Shown here: positions 9,769-18,641 of the stretch, in pieces
How the letters are laid out: each line of letters opens with the position of its first letter
How positions within the stretch are numbered: position 1 is the first letter of the stretch
Origin: Panacagrimonas sp052387695
GTDB taxonomy: Bacteria; Pseudomonadota; Gammaproteobacteria; Nevskiales; Nevskiaceae
Assembly: GCA_052387695.1 (NCBI GenBank)
Contig: JBQTIX010000014.1
Location: 1 to 41,832, forward strand
Direction of reading: 5' to 3'
DNA: 41,832 bases
The notes under the pieces: model-generated
Told to the model about the DNA's origin: nothing
Seen by the model: the letters and a program-made list of their open reading frames with translations, nothing else
Database searches by the model: none
Made by a program: the position numbers and the translations under genes

Positions 9769-9793
9769 TGTAGGAGCGGGTCATGCCCGCGAC
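9769..9793 (+). repeat. Third GTAG-headed palindrome (GTAGGAGCGGG type)
   Basis: TGTAGGAGCGGG followed after TCATG by CCCGC forms a short hairpin. This is the widely dispersed 'TGTAGGAGCGGG' REP class of pseudomonads and xanthomonads. It lies 24 bp after the preceding REP pair. Confidence 0.7.
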
Positions 9794-9832
9794 CGACCTT
9801 TGCAGAGCCTGTCTGAGTGTGCATCGCGCTCC

Positions 9833-9919
9833 ATCACTCAGCGTCTTGTCGCCACGCAACGCCGCCATCGCCGCTTTGGCCTTGAACGTCGCGGTGTGAT
9901 TCCTTCGGGCCTCTTCATC
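9833..9919 (-). pseudogene. Remnant of an IS3-family transposase OrfA N-terminus
   Basis: The minus strand reads EEARRNHTATFKAKAAMAALRGDKTLSD. This matches the start of IS3-group OrfA proteins (RRxHxxxFKAKVALAALxGxKTLxE), where a helix-turn-helix would follow. After this the frame loses similarity, and the expected AUG lies one frame away (ATGAAGAGG upstream), so the copy is frameshifted and truncated. No terminal inverted repeats or target duplications were found. Confidence 0.65.
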
Positions 9920-10097
9920 GGGTTCTGCGCTCCTTAGAGGCGCCTCACAGCGCCAATGATTGGAGCAGAGTCCCACTTACCCCACTGTCCGAATTCCCGA
10001 GGCCGGCTCTGATTTCGCGGGGCGACTGGTCACCGTAATCGCCCGCCGAACCAACTCGGGATTCCTTGTGCGGAGACTTGATTCCTCCACCTGCACA

Positions 10098-12149
10098 TCA
10101 CTCCACCAGCTTCGGGTTGCCACCGCAGCTCAGTGCGGTCAACTTCACGTCGGTTTCACCGAGATGCAGCCCCACCACGTTGTTCAGTAGAGGCGTGAGG
10201 ACGGAGCTGCCGACGGCGTTGAGGACCGGTTTGAGGATGCCGGTCAGGACGCCCAGTCCATTCGCGACGACGCCACCACTGCTGCTCGTGCTGGAATGGT
10301 TGAGATTGGACTCAAGCCGGTTTATGCAACCCGAATTGGTTCCGGTCAGGCCGTTGGTGCATGCCAGCAAATCGCCAACAACATCCAACAATCCCGTGAG
10401 CAAGCCTGAGACCAGCCCGCTGTTCGTTGCGGCGGCTTGGCTATTCGTTCGGGCCGCGGATAAGCGCTGACTCCGACAAGTGGCGGTGTTTGCGTTGCAA
10501 ACATAGTGCGAATGACCGACGGTGCCAGTTTCGTTGTATAGCTGCGTCGCCAGATTCGTAATGTTCCCCGGACTTAACGACCCGCTTGGCACCGGCCCGC
10601 CGAAAAGCTGGCTGGTCAGTTGACCAACCAGATTGGTCACTGTGTTTCCGATCAACAGCTCGTTACCGGTGGTTTTTGTTTGGCCTTCCTTCAGCGTCAC
10701 CGTCCCGCCGCCCTCCAGGGCATCGATATTGATCCTGTTGTTGGGAAGCCTCAGCAGTCCGGCGACGTTCAGCAGTTCCATGTTCCCCAGGTTCTCGTCG
10801 CAGACCTTGCTCTTGGAGAACAGGTCCGCCGCGGCGATCTGCCCGACGCAGACCTTTGCCACCGTCGACTCCACCTCAATCTCGGCTCGTGCCGTACCGT
10901 CCGTGTCCCTGGTGCCGATGGTGCACATCTCCTGCAAGGTGCCCTTGCCGGTGACGGCGTCGAGCACGATCGGCAGATCGAGCTTGAGCAGGTTTTTTAG
11001 CAACGCACCCAGCAGGGCGTCAGTGGTCTTTACATGGATGAAGGTGCGGACCTGCGCGGTATAGGCGGTCGGACACACTTCATTCCCGTTGCAGATGCCA
11101 TCGGCACCAAGCCCACCGATGGCGATCGACGGGGGTTCGACGACCCCGGCCTGAGTCGTCACGGAGACCAAGCCCAGCAAATTGGGAATATTGATCCCGG
11201 TATTGAGGGCGTGACCTGAGCTTGCCACGCCGACCGCCGCGGTGATCAGCTCCAGCACGCCGACCTGCGTCTTGAGGGCTGAGGCTGACTCGTTATCCGG
11301 TGCGATGATTTCCGCGAAAAGACCGGAAACCCCGTTGTCCGATCCGAGGCGTAGATTCAGCGGCGTAGCGGTGACCAGATTGGCTGCGACTCTGCTGAGC
11401 AGCGCCGCGTTGACACTGGCCAGAGAGCTTTGCCCGGCGACGGTGGCGATCGCATTCAGCATGCTTCCAAGGCTGACTTGCTCCGCCGCCAGCAGCGCGT
11501 TGAGTTCGCCCACCCCGATATCGGCCGAAACCGGAATGCCGAGTTCCGCCAGCAAACCGCCGGGCGTGATCTTGACCTGGGCCAGCCCCTCATAGCTCAC
11601 CAGCGATGTGCCGCTGAGATTCAGGCCCAGTCCCTCCAGGGCAGCGCCCAGTGTGGAGTCGCCACCGACGCGCACCGCCCGCGAACCCACCGAGAACGCC
11701 GCCATCGGATCGCCAACGGTGGCAACGGCAGAGGCACTTAACTGACGCGCGCCAATATAGGGAAGAAAATTGGGTGCCCCGCCCAGAATGGTCGCTCGCA
11801 CGGCATTGATCTGGCTGGTACCGGACGTGAAGGTCGGTGCCGTCGTGGGACTCCAGAAGCCGCACTCGACAGGCGCAACCGTCGCGATGCGGCCGGCGAG
11901 GTTCTGCTGCGCGTTCTGGTTTGCCGAAATCTGCGCGGCGGCACAGCCTTCACGAACGACCTGCGCGCCGGCGAGGGCTGCCAGATCGGCAACCTTCTGG
12001 TATTCGCGCTTGTAGTAGTAAAGAAAGCCGAGGTCGATCACGGACAGCAGGATGATCATGACGGACAGGCCAACTCCGACATTGACCAGAATCGATCCCC
12101 GTTGGCGTGCCTGCCGCGCGGGGGGGAATTTCGTAGAACGGCGAGTCAT
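10098..12149 (-). CDS. TadG-like pilus-assembly protein with a long Gly/Leu/Asn-rich extracellular part
   Basis: A 683-residue protein. The N-terminus has the TadG/TadE-like pattern: an Arg-rich cytoplasmic stretch, RQRGSILVNVGVGLSVMIILLSVIDLGFLYYYKREYQKVADLAALAGAQ, that is, one membrane segment followed by the YYxxRxxQxxADxAALAGA motif of the TadG-like domain. The rest is predicted to lie outside the inner membrane. It is rich in Gly, Leu, Asn and Thr with paired cysteines (ICNGNEVC, CNANTATC, CTNGLTGTNSGC), and no von Willebrand A domain was recognised. The ATG at 12149 is preferred; a TTG at 12167 would overlap the tadE stop. It is the last gene of a tight three-gene set, and none of the Tad motor or secretin genes is nearby. 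Confidence 0.75.
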   Translation of the reverse strand: MTRRSTKFPPARQARQRGSILVNVGVGLSVMIILLSVIDLGFLYYYKREYQKVADLAALAGAQVVREGCAAAQISANQNAQQNLAGRIATVAPVECGFWSPTTAPTFTSGTSQINAVRATILGGAPNFLPYIGARQLSASAVATVGDPMAAFSVGSRAVRVGGDSTLGAALEGLGLNLSGTSLVSYEGLAQVKITPGGLLAELGIPVSADIGVGELNALLAAEQVSLGSMLNAIATVAGQSSLASVNAALLSRVAANLVTATPLNLRLGSDNGVSGLFAEIIAPDNESASALKTQVGVLELITAAVGVASSGHALNTGINIPNLLGLVSVTTQAGVVEPPSIAIGGLGADGICNGNEVCPTAYTAQVRTFIHVKTTDALLGALLKNLLKLDLPIVLDAVTGKGTLQEMCTIGTRDTDGTARAEIEVESTVAKVCVGQIAAADLFSKSKVCDENLGNMELLNVAGLLRLPNNRINIDALEGGGTVTLKEGQTKTTGNELLIGNTVTNLVGQLTSQLFGGPVPSGSLSPGNITNLATQLYNETGTVGHSHYVCNANTATCRSQRLSAARTNSQAAATNSGLVSGLLTGLLDVVGDLLACTNGLTGTNSGCINRLESNLNHSSTSSSGGVVANGLGVLTGILKPVLNAVGSSVLTPLLNNVVGLHLGETDVKLTALSCGGNPKLVE

Positions 12150-12163
12150 GGCGTGGATGGGGC

Positions 12164-12679
12164 TCAAAGCCGCACGGTGGCTGCGGACGACAGGGTGCTC
12201 GGCATCCAGCTTTCAGTGCCGCCAACACCCGGAATGGTGATAGCCGGCAATAGCCGGGTTCCGGCGGTATTGCCGTAGGGAAAGCTGAGCGTGATGGTGG
12301 CGCAGGTGCCGCCACTGACGCCGACGCAGGCGGCTTCCACCACCGTGATGCGGGAGCGGACATTTGCGTCCAGCCATGTTCGTCGGAGTGCCCGGGTCCC
12401 GTTGCTTGCCGAAGGTGCGATGGCCGTGCCGGCGAGGGATTCGATGACCTCGGTCTTGATCAGCGTGTAATCACGGGGGACGCCGGCGGGAATGGGCAGA
12501 AGCGCCACGGCCCGGGCCGCGTCGTGCACCGCGCCCGACACGGCCTGTTGCGTGTACAACGTCGCGCCAAAAGTGATCAGCCCGTAAAGCATCAGGAACA
12601 GGACCGGAAACGCAATCGCGAACTCCACCGCGGCGGCGCCGCCTTCGCGCTGGGGACGGCTTGGGGTCATGCGACTCAT
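12164..12679 (-). CDS. TadE-like minor pseudopilin
   Basis: A 171-residue TadE family protein. It has an N-terminal basic region, GGAAAVEFAIAFPVLFLMLYGLITFG with the conserved Glu at position +5 of the hydrophobic helix, and then a periplasmic domain with two cysteines (CVGVSGGTC). TadE/TadF proteins are minor pseudopilins processed at G/XXXXE sites by a prepilin peptidase such as TadV. The start overlaps the stop of the upstream TadE-like gene by 4 bases (ATGA), so the two are translationally coupled. Confidence 0.85.
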   Translation of the reverse strand: MSRMTPSRPQREGGAAAVEFAIAFPVLFLMLYGLITFGATLYTQQAVSGAVHDAARAVALLPIPAGVPRDYTLIKTEVIESLAGTAIAPSASNGTRALRRTWLDANVRSRITVVEAACVGVSGGTCATITLSFPYGNTAGTRLLPAITIPGVGGTESWMPSTLSSAATVRL

Positions 12680-13221
12680 AGCGTGAGCGCTCTCCCATCC
12701 AGCAATACCCGCGCGCGACCCTGAAGACGAGCCGGAAAGAGCACACCAAATCCGGGCAGGGACGGGAAGATGGGGCTGGTGCTGTAGGGGTATTCCACGG
12801 TCACGATGACCTGGCAGCCGTCGGTGAGACCTTCTCCACAGACAATGTTGTCGGCGAGCCTCGCGGTGGCATCAGGATTGGGCAGGCAGTCAAAGGCAAT
12901 CGGGCAAACATCCGCCACGACCGTCAGGGTGCCGACGTTGCTGATCCAACTTGCAGCGGTGCGGGCGACGGACTCGGCAGCTGTTTCGCGCAGGGTGATC
13001 TGCGACAGGCCCGAACCACCTGGCGCCTGGTAACGCAGTGCCTCGCGCACGCCCTCTTCGGCGGCGTGCTGCAGGCTCAGGCGCATGGTGAAGATCATGC
13101 CGTAGGCCAGGGTTCCGTACAGCATCGCGAAAAACACGGGGAACACGAGGGCATACTCCATCGCGTATGCGCCCGCCTGACGCCGGATACTCGTCTCAGC
13201 TTTGCGCTTGCGAAACTTCAT
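12676..13221 (-). CDS. TadE-like minor pseudopilin, first gene of the set
   Basis: A 181-residue TadE/TadF family protein: a basic N-terminus (MKFRKRKAETSIRRQ), then GAYAMEYALVFPVFFAMLYGTLAYGMIF with the prepilin-like Glu, then a periplasmic region with four cysteines. The ATG at 13221 is preferred because AGGGAG lies 6 bases before it; the ATG at 13227 directly abuts that ribosome site. A CRP/FNR-like palindrome lies about 80 bp upstream of the start. With the next two genes it forms a compact operon. Confidence 0.83.
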   Translation of the reverse strand: MKFRKRKAETSIRRQAGAYAMEYALVFPVFFAMLYGTLAYGMIFTMRLSLQHAAEEGVREALRYQAPGGSGLSQITLRETAAESVARTAASWISNVGTLTVVADVCPIAFDCLPNPDATARLADNIVCGEGLTDGCQVIVTVEYPYSTSPIFPSLPGFGVLFPARLQGRARVLLDGRALTL

Positions 13222-13296
13222 CGCCATCTCCCTGTGGAGTCCGGAACGCGGCCATTGCCCCGTTGAGTCACCACGATAGCGGATGCGGCCGGATTC

Positions 13297-13310
13297 TTGA
13301 CGCCGGTCAA
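13297..13310. promoter_or_regulatory. CRP/FNR-family-like operator dyad
   Basis: TTGAC-GCCG-GTCAA is a perfect 5-bp dyad with a 4-base spacer. This matches the layout of FNR/Anr/Dnr-type boxes (TTGAT/C-N4-A/GTCAA). A second overlapping dyad, GCCGGT-CA-ACCGGC, lies at 13302-13315. The site is 76 bp before the first tad gene and 284 bp before the GGDEF gene. No regulator of this family is in the window, so the assignment is by sequence only. Confidence 0.35.
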
Positions 13311-13391
13311 CCGGCAGTCTGTCGCCGCTCGTCGCGGGGTGGGCGGACAGGGGCTGCCGGGACTCTCCGCACAGGTCTGAATTCAGCGCAG

Positions 13392-13430
13392 TGTCGGTTC
13401 CGCCTTCGGCTTAAACTGGCGCCGACCTGC
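13392..13430 (-). repeat. Diverged single GTAG-type REP
   Basis: Read on the minus strand this is GCAGGTCGGCGCC..., then AAGCCGAAGGCGGAACCGAC, matching the 3' arm and loop of the REPs at 3344 and 38996. The 5' arm has drifted and GTAG has become GCAG. It is probably a decayed element. Confidence 0.65.
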
Positions 13431-13593
13431 GAAAACAGGCGTGGGTCGCGCCGGAATCGTGGTCGCTTCCTCGCTTTTCTGGGTACCTCACAGAGAAACT
13501 CTGGACCCGCAGGGTGAGGCAGACGGCCCCTACGCCGGTCCGAGCTAGAATCCGCCGTCGCGCAAACTCCGGCGCGACCAGGGATCCTCGCCG

Positions 13594-16500
13594 GTGCTAC
13601 GACAACTAACAGAAATCGAGCCCAGACGCTTCGCGCTCGCCGGCGGTCTGCTGGCGGCCTTCGTGCTTGGCGTTCTGTCGGTTCGCGCGCTGGTCAATGC
13701 CCATTCGCTGCAGAGCGAACTCAATCGCGGGCACGCCTTGCAGATGGCGGCCGACGAACTGGTGCCACTGGTCGCGGCGGGCGGCGGCGAAGCGCTCACG
13801 CGGAAAGTCGAGTACCTGGTGCGCGTGGCGGAACTGGGGCTGACCTATCTGTCGGTCGAGGACTCGATCGGTACGGTGCTGGCGGTGGACGGTCGCTACG
13901 AGCGCATCACGGTGCCGTTGCTGTCCGCACTCGCGCGGCAGCGTCTGCGCGGCTGGCTGTACCGGCTCACCAGTCAACGCGGCACGCTCACGCTGGAAGC
14001 CCGGGGTGGGCCGCGGCTCGGTGAGATCGACTACGCGGTTGCCCCGAGCTTCGCGACGGACGTGAAGGAGCGCGCGATCGGCGAGCTTCAGATGGCAGGA
14101 TGGTTTGGCCTGCTGCTCGCCTTGCCGACGTTTGGCGCGCTCGGTTATGCGTTGCTGCGGCGTCCGGTCGAGACCGACCCGCGGCTGATCGTTCGCACGG
14201 AAAGCGGCGCGGCGAATCTTTTCGGCGGGGAGTCCGACGATCCCGCCGACGAACCGGCACTGACCGATGCGCTGCGCGACCACGGCGTGCACGCGCTGGA
14301 CTCGCTCAAGCGAGGCCTGATCGTGGTGGACCGCGATGCGCGTATCCGCTTCATGAACCGGACCGCCGCGGAGATCACCGGCTGGGCCGCCGAAGACGTA
14401 CGCGGGCGCCTGGTGTATTCGGTGTTCCATCCGCTCGACGACCAGCAGGCGCCGCTGGTGACGCCGGCCGAAACCTGCCTGCGCGAGAACCGCGAGTACG
14501 AGCCTGCCGAGCTGTGGGTGCGCTCGCGCTCCGCGACCCTGCACGCGGTAGAGGTGATGGCCGCACGCCTGCGCGAGAAGCCGGGCGAGCCGGCGACCGG
14601 CGCGGCAATGGTGTTTCATCTCATCGACGATCGTCGCGGCCTGATCGACGATCTGCGCCGCCAGTCGCGCCTGTCGCTGGGCGTGATCGATCACCTGGTC
14701 GAAGGCGTGCTCACCACAGACACCTCGGGCGTGATCCGCTTCGCCAACGCGCGGGCGCTGCGGATGTTCGCTTATGGTCGTGATGAGCTGGAGGGCGTGA
14801 GCCTGACCAAGCTGCTGCCGGTGCCGTTTCTCAACACGCCGGGGCTGCATCTCACCGATTATGTGGGCGGGCGCAACCAGAGCCGGCTGCCGAAAGTCAT
14901 CGGCTGGCGCAAGGATGCGACCACGTTCCCGATCGAGCTGGTGGTGCAGCCGATGACCGTCGAGGACTCGGAAGGACTGGTCGTCATCACGCGCGACATC
15001 ACCGAGCGCCTGCGCAGTGACAACCTCGCCCAGCGGCTCGGCCGGCTGCTCGATTCGGCGACCGAGGAGGTCTACATCTTCGATGCGCAGTCGCTGTACT
15101 TCGTCGAAGTCAATCGCGGTGCGCGGCGCAACCTGGGCTATCAACCCACCGAGCTGCTGCGCCTGACACCGCTGTCGGTGAGCCACGAACTCGAGACCGA
15201 GACCTTCAACAGCTATCTGTCGCGCTTGCGCGGCGGTGAGGCCGATCACATCACCTACCGCGCCAAGCACGTCCGTGCGGACGGCAGCGATTACCCGGTC
15301 GAGGTGCGACTCAATTTTTCACGCGAGGAAGAGCCGCCGGTGTTCATGGCCATTGCCGTGGACATCACCGAACGCGAGGTGCAGGAAGATCGTCTGCGCT
15401 ACCTCGCGCATCACGATCCGCTGACCGGCCTGCCCAATCGCGCCACGCTGCTGGACCGCCTGCGCCAAGCCATCCTCACTGCGAGCCGGTCGAGTCGCCT
15501 GGTCGGCGTGTTCTTCATCGACCTCGACCGCTTCAAGCACATCAACGACAGCTACGGCCACGAGATCGGCGACGCGGTGCTGGAGCAGGCCGGCAAGCGC
15601 CTGTCCGGTGTCATGCGCGAGGCCGATACCGTTGCGCGACTCGGCGGCGACGAGTTCGTGGTCGTCGCGCAGGGCCTGCGCGGCCTCGACGACGCCGAAG
15701 GCCTGGCGCGCAAGCTGATCGAGGTCTTCGAGTCGCGCTTCGACGTTCCGGGCTATGAGTTGCGCATCACGCCGAGCGTGGGTGTGTCGCTGTTCCCCCT
15801 CGACGAGAGCGATGCCGAGGGCCTGCTGCGGCACGCGGACGCGGCGATGTACCAAGCCAAGCAGTCCGGGCCCGGACAGTACCGGCTCTACAGCACCGAG
15901 GTTCCACCGGACAAGCGCCGACGCCTGGAGCTGGAGCGCAATCTGCATGCGGCGATCGCCCTGGGCCAGCTCGAACCCGAGCTTTACCCGGTGATCGAGG
16001 CCGGCGGCAGCGCGCTGGCTGCGTTCATGCTCGACTTTCGTTGGCGGCATCCACGGCACGGACGTATCCCTTCCGCGGAGGTCATCCAGTCCGGCGAGCG
16101 CGCGGGTCTGAGCGCGAACATCGAGCTGTGGCTGATCGCCAAGACATGTAGCCTGTTGCCGCCGCCGGAGGACACCCGCTTCGACGACGACCGGCCGCCC
16201 CTGCCGGTGATCATTGGCCTGTCCGGCTGGCAGCTCAAGGATCCCGAGTTCAGCAACCACGTGTACGACCTGATGGAACGCCACCGGGTCCCGCCGCGGC
16301 GGCTGATCTTTGCGCTGACGCCGGAGGGTCTCAACGACGCGCGCGACGCACCCGCCCTGCTCACGCGACGTCTACTGGAACGTGGGGTGCGCTTCGCGCT
16401 CCGCGCCGCCGCGGGCCCGGCCTTCACTGCGCTGACCCGCGCCGAAGTGTTCCCGCTGGACCTGGTGATCCTGTTGCCCGAAGAGGTCCGCAAGGTACCG

Positions 16501-16716
16501 GACGACGCCGAGGCCACCGAGCGCGTGCGCGTGGCGCTGATGACGGCGCGAGGTCTCAAGCTGCCGGTCCTCGCGACCGGTGTGGAGACGGCGAGCGCGC
16601 GCGAGTGGCTGCTGTCGCAGGGTTGTCGCTATGTCAGCGGGCCGCTGATCGGCGAGCCGATGGAAGAATCCGCGTTGCAATCCTGGGTCGCGGCACAGGT
16701 GCCGCAACCCGTGTAG
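13594..16716 (+). CDS. Membrane PAS-PAS-PAS-GGDEF protein with a degenerate EAL domain
   Basis: A 1040-residue c-di-GMP signalling protein. Two membrane segments (about 13-32 and 168-188) enclose a periplasmic sensor of about 130 residues. Three PAS domains follow (roughly 233-345, 360-470 and 480-592). The GGDEF domain (600-765) has an intact GGDEF (684-688) and an inhibitory-site RxxD (675-678), so diguanylate cyclase activity with product feedback is expected. The C-terminal part (about 780-1035) has the EAL fold outline (RWRHPRHGRIPSAEVI...; GVET). However, the EAL motif is replaced by AAFML and the catalytic Glu before GVET by Thr, so phosphodiesterase activity is unlikely. The start is GTG. 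The TAG stop belongs to a REP element. Confidence 0.9.
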   Translation: MLRQLTEIEPRRFALAGGLLAAFVLGVLSVRALVNAHSLQSELNRGHALQMAADELVPLVAAGGGEALTRKVEYLVRVAELGLTYLSVEDSIGTVLAVDGRYERITVPLLSALARQRLRGWLYRLTSQRGTLTLEARGGPRLGEIDYAVAPSFATDVKERAIGELQMAGWFGLLLALPTFGALGYALLRRPVETDPRLIVRTESGAANLFGGESDDPADEPALTDALRDHGVHALDSLKRGLIVVDRDARIRFMNRTAAEITGWAAEDVRGRLVYSVFHPLDDQQAPLVTPAETCLRENREYEPAELWVRSRSATLHAVEVMAARLREKPGEPATGAAMVFHLIDDRRGLIDDLRRQSRLSLGVIDHLVEGVLTTDTSGVIRFANARALRMFAYGRDELEGVSLTKLLPVPFLNTPGLHLTDYVGGRNQSRLPKVIGWRKDATTFPIELVVQPMTVEDSEGLVVITRDITERLRSDNLAQRLGRLLDSATEEVYIFDAQSLYFVEVNRGARRNLGYQPTELLRLTPLSVSHELETETFNSYLSRLRGGEADHITYRAKHVRADGSDYPVEVRLNFSREEEPPVFMAIAVDITEREVQEDRLRYLAHHDPLTGLPNRATLLDRLRQAILTASRSSRLVGVFFIDLDRFKHINDSYGHEIGDAVLEQAGKRLSGVMREADTVARLGGDEFVVVAQGLRGLDDAEGLARKLIEVFESRFDVPGYELRITPSVGVSLFPLDESDAEGLLRHADAAMYQAKQSGPGQYRLYSTEVPPDKRRRLELERNLHAAIALGQLEPELYPVIEAGGSALAAFMLDFRWRHPRHGRIPSAEVIQSGERAGLSANIELWLIAKTCSLLPPPEDTRFDDDRPPLPVIIGLSGWQLKDPEFSNHVYDLMERHRVPPRRLIFALTPEGLNDARDAPALLTRRLLERGVRFALRAAAGPAFTALTRAEVFPLDLVILLPEEVRKVPDDAEATERVRVALMTARGLKLPVLATGVETASAREWLLSQGCRYVSGPLIGEPMEESALQSWVAAQVPQPV

Positions 16717-16770
16717 GTCGGATGCATGTCGGTTCCGCCTTCGGCTCGAACCGACCTACAACCGACCTAC
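16713..16770. repeat. GTAG-type REP between convergent genes, supplying both stop codons
   Basis: GTAGGTCGG begins at 16713. A hairpin GTCGGTTC (16729)...GAACCGAC follows, then CTAC at 16756 and a second CCGACCTAC ending at 16770. The TAG of the GGDEF gene (16714-16716) and the TAG of the minus-strand BVMO gene (16767-16769) are the two outer GTAGs. With its hairpin it could act as a bidirectional end for the two transcripts. Confidence 0.85.
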
Positions 16771-18383
16771 GCCAGCTCAAACCCCTCGTAGCCCCGGGCC
16801 GCGACCTCGTCGCACTTCCTGCGGTAACCACCGACGCCTTCAGGTCCTAGATAGGGCAGGAAAGCGCGCGGCTTGCCCGGAATGTTGGCGCTCATATACC
16901 AGGAGTTGGCGCCCGTCATCAGCGTCGTGCCGACCACCTCGTTGACGTGCGCCACCCATTGCTCCTGTGCCTCTTGTGTCGCTTCGATGGAAGTCTTGCC
17001 GGTCCTGCGCAGGCTGTCGATGCAGTCCGTGACCCACTCCACGTGCTGTTCGATGGAGACCGGCATGTTCGACAGCACCGACGGGCTTTGCGGGCCGGTG
17101 ATGGTGAACAGGTTGGGAAAGCCGGCGACCGCGATACCCAGGTAGCTGCGCGGGCCGTCGGCCCATTGATCGTCCAGTCTGCGCCCGCCGCGACCTCTCA
17201 GGTTCAGCGCCTTCAGCGGCCCGGTCATCGCGTCGAAGCCGGTCGCGAACACCAGGATGTCGAATTCGTATTCCTTGCCCCCTGAGAGGATGCCCTTTCC
17301 GGTGATCTCTTCGATCCCGCCATCGATGGCGGCATCGACCAGCAGCACATTGTCCCGGTTGAAGGTCTCGAAATAGTCGCTGTCGAGCGGCTGGCGCTTG
17401 GTGCCGTAGGCGTAGCCCCTGGGCATGAGCTTTTCGGCGACGACCGGGTCTTTCACCGCTTTGCGGATCTTGCGCTTGAGATAGTCGGCGCACAGATCGT
17501 TGGCCTCCTGGTTGAAGAACAGATCCTGATAATTGGCCAGCCAGAAGGCGAAGCCGCCCAGGTCCCACATCCGGTCAAACTCGCGCTCGCGTTCTTCGGG
17601 TGTGGCTTCCAGCATCGACTTCGGGATGAAGTAGTACTCGTGGCCGAAGAATGATTCGCGGATGCGCCGGACCACGCCGTCGTAGTCTGCTTTTCGCGCC
17701 ATGGCCAGTTCCGGGTCCAGCTTGCGGTTGCGTGCCGGAACGCAATAGGTCGCGGTGCGTTGGAACACCGTGACCTGAGCCGCCTGCTGCGCAATGACCG
17801 GAATGGCCTGCACCGCGGTGGCGCCGGTGCCGACCACTGCGACCCGCTTGTTGACGAAATCGACGCCGGAGTGCGGGAAGCGGCTGGTGTGAAACCACTC
17901 GCCCTTGAATTTCTCGATGCCCTTGAACGGCGGGACGTTGCGATGCGACAGGCTGCCCACGGCGGCGATCACGTACCGCGCCGTGACGGTCGCGCCCTTG
18001 TCGGTGTGCACCACCCACAGGTTCGTGCGCTCGTCGAACTCGGCGCCGGTCACACGCGTGTTGAACTGCATGTCACGCTTCAGATCATGCCGCTCGGCGA
18101 CGTGTTCGAGGTAACGCAGCAGTTCCGGCTGCTCGGGGTAGCGCTCGGACCAGTCCCACTCCTGCAACAACGGCTTGTCCCAGGTGAAGCAATAGATGTA
18201 GGACTCGGAATCGCAACGGGCGCCGGGATAGCGGTTCCAGTACCAGGTGCCGCCGACGGTTTCACCGGCCTCGTAAACCCGCACCTTCAGTCCCAGCTTG
18301 TCCCGCAGCGACTTCAACATGTAAATGCCGGAAAAACCAGCGCCAATCACGACGGCGTCGAAGTCCGCAGGGGTGCCGGTCAT
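16767..18383 (-). CDS. Type I Baeyer-Villiger monooxygenase, cyclohexanone monooxygenase-like
   Basis: A 538-residue FAD/NADPH-dependent monooxygenase that would insert oxygen next to a ketone to give an ester or lactone. The N-terminal FAD Rossmann motif is GAGFSG (14-19), followed by GGTWYWNRYPGARCDSES. The BVMO fingerprint FxGxxxHxxxW is present as FKGEWFHTSRFP (159-170), with Phe in place of Trp. The NADPH Rossmann motif is GTGATA (185-190). The C-terminal CATGFD-like segment (FATGFDAMTG) and ANIPGKPRAFLPYLG match cyclohexanone/steroid-type enzymes in order and length. The start at 18383 has a strong GAGGAG site; upstream in-frame ATGs lack one. It is divergent from the CBS gene. The stop lies in a REP. 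Confidence 0.93.
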   Translation of the reverse strand: MTGTPADFDAVVIGAGFSGIYMLKSLRDKLGLKVRVYEAGETVGGTWYWNRYPGARCDSESYIYCFTWDKPLLQEWDWSERYPEQPELLRYLEHVAERHDLKRDMQFNTRVTGAEFDERTNLWVVHTDKGATVTARYVIAAVGSLSHRNVPPFKGIEKFKGEWFHTSRFPHSGVDFVNKRVAVVGTGATAVQAIPVIAQQAAQVTVFQRTATYCVPARNRKLDPELAMARKADYDGVVRRIRESFFGHEYYFIPKSMLEATPEEREREFDRMWDLGGFAFWLANYQDLFFNQEANDLCADYLKRKIRKAVKDPVVAEKLMPRGYAYGTKRQPLDSDYFETFNRDNVLLVDAAIDGGIEEITGKGILSGGKEYEFDILVFATGFDAMTGPLKALNLRGRGGRRLDDQWADGPRSYLGIAVAGFPNLFTITGPQSPSVLSNMPVSIEQHVEWVTDCIDSLRRTGKTSIEATQEAQEQWVAHVNEVVGTTLMTGANSWYMSANIPGKPRAFLPYLGPEGVGGYRRKCDEVAARGYEGFELA

Positions 18384-18641
18384 GTGTTGCTCCTCATGTT
18401 GTTTTGGTGTTGGACGACTGACGGATGAAGTCGGCCCCGGCTCTTTACGCCTGGAATGGAACATACGCCGGAGCGTGGGCATTTCCAATCCATCGGGCCG
18501 ATCCGGAGCCCCTCGACAAAGGGACATGAGGATATTCATGGTTCCGACGCGGTACCCGGATTCCAGGGAAAACATTGTCAGGGCCACCGTCATGCCGTTA
18601 TGGTTGGACTATGTCCGTCGAAAGCTGAGGGGGGAGACACC

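Larger units (their letters stand above)
9553..10097. other. Gene-free stretch with REP elements and a transposase remnant
   Basis: This 545-bp stretch holds no intact gene. It contains three GTAG-type palindromes (9638-9793) and a decayed fragment of an IS3-type transposase gene (9833-9919, minus). The remainder up to the tadG end shows nothing recognisable, and no terminator was seen for either flanking gene. Confidence 0.7.
13222..13593. other. Divergent intergenic region between the tad set and the GGDEF gene
   Basis: This 372-bp stretch holds the likely promoters of both divergent genes. Visible elements are a perfect TTGAC-N4-GTCAA dyad at 13297-13310 and a diverged REP copy at 13392-13430. 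No additional gene was seen. Confidence 0.6.
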
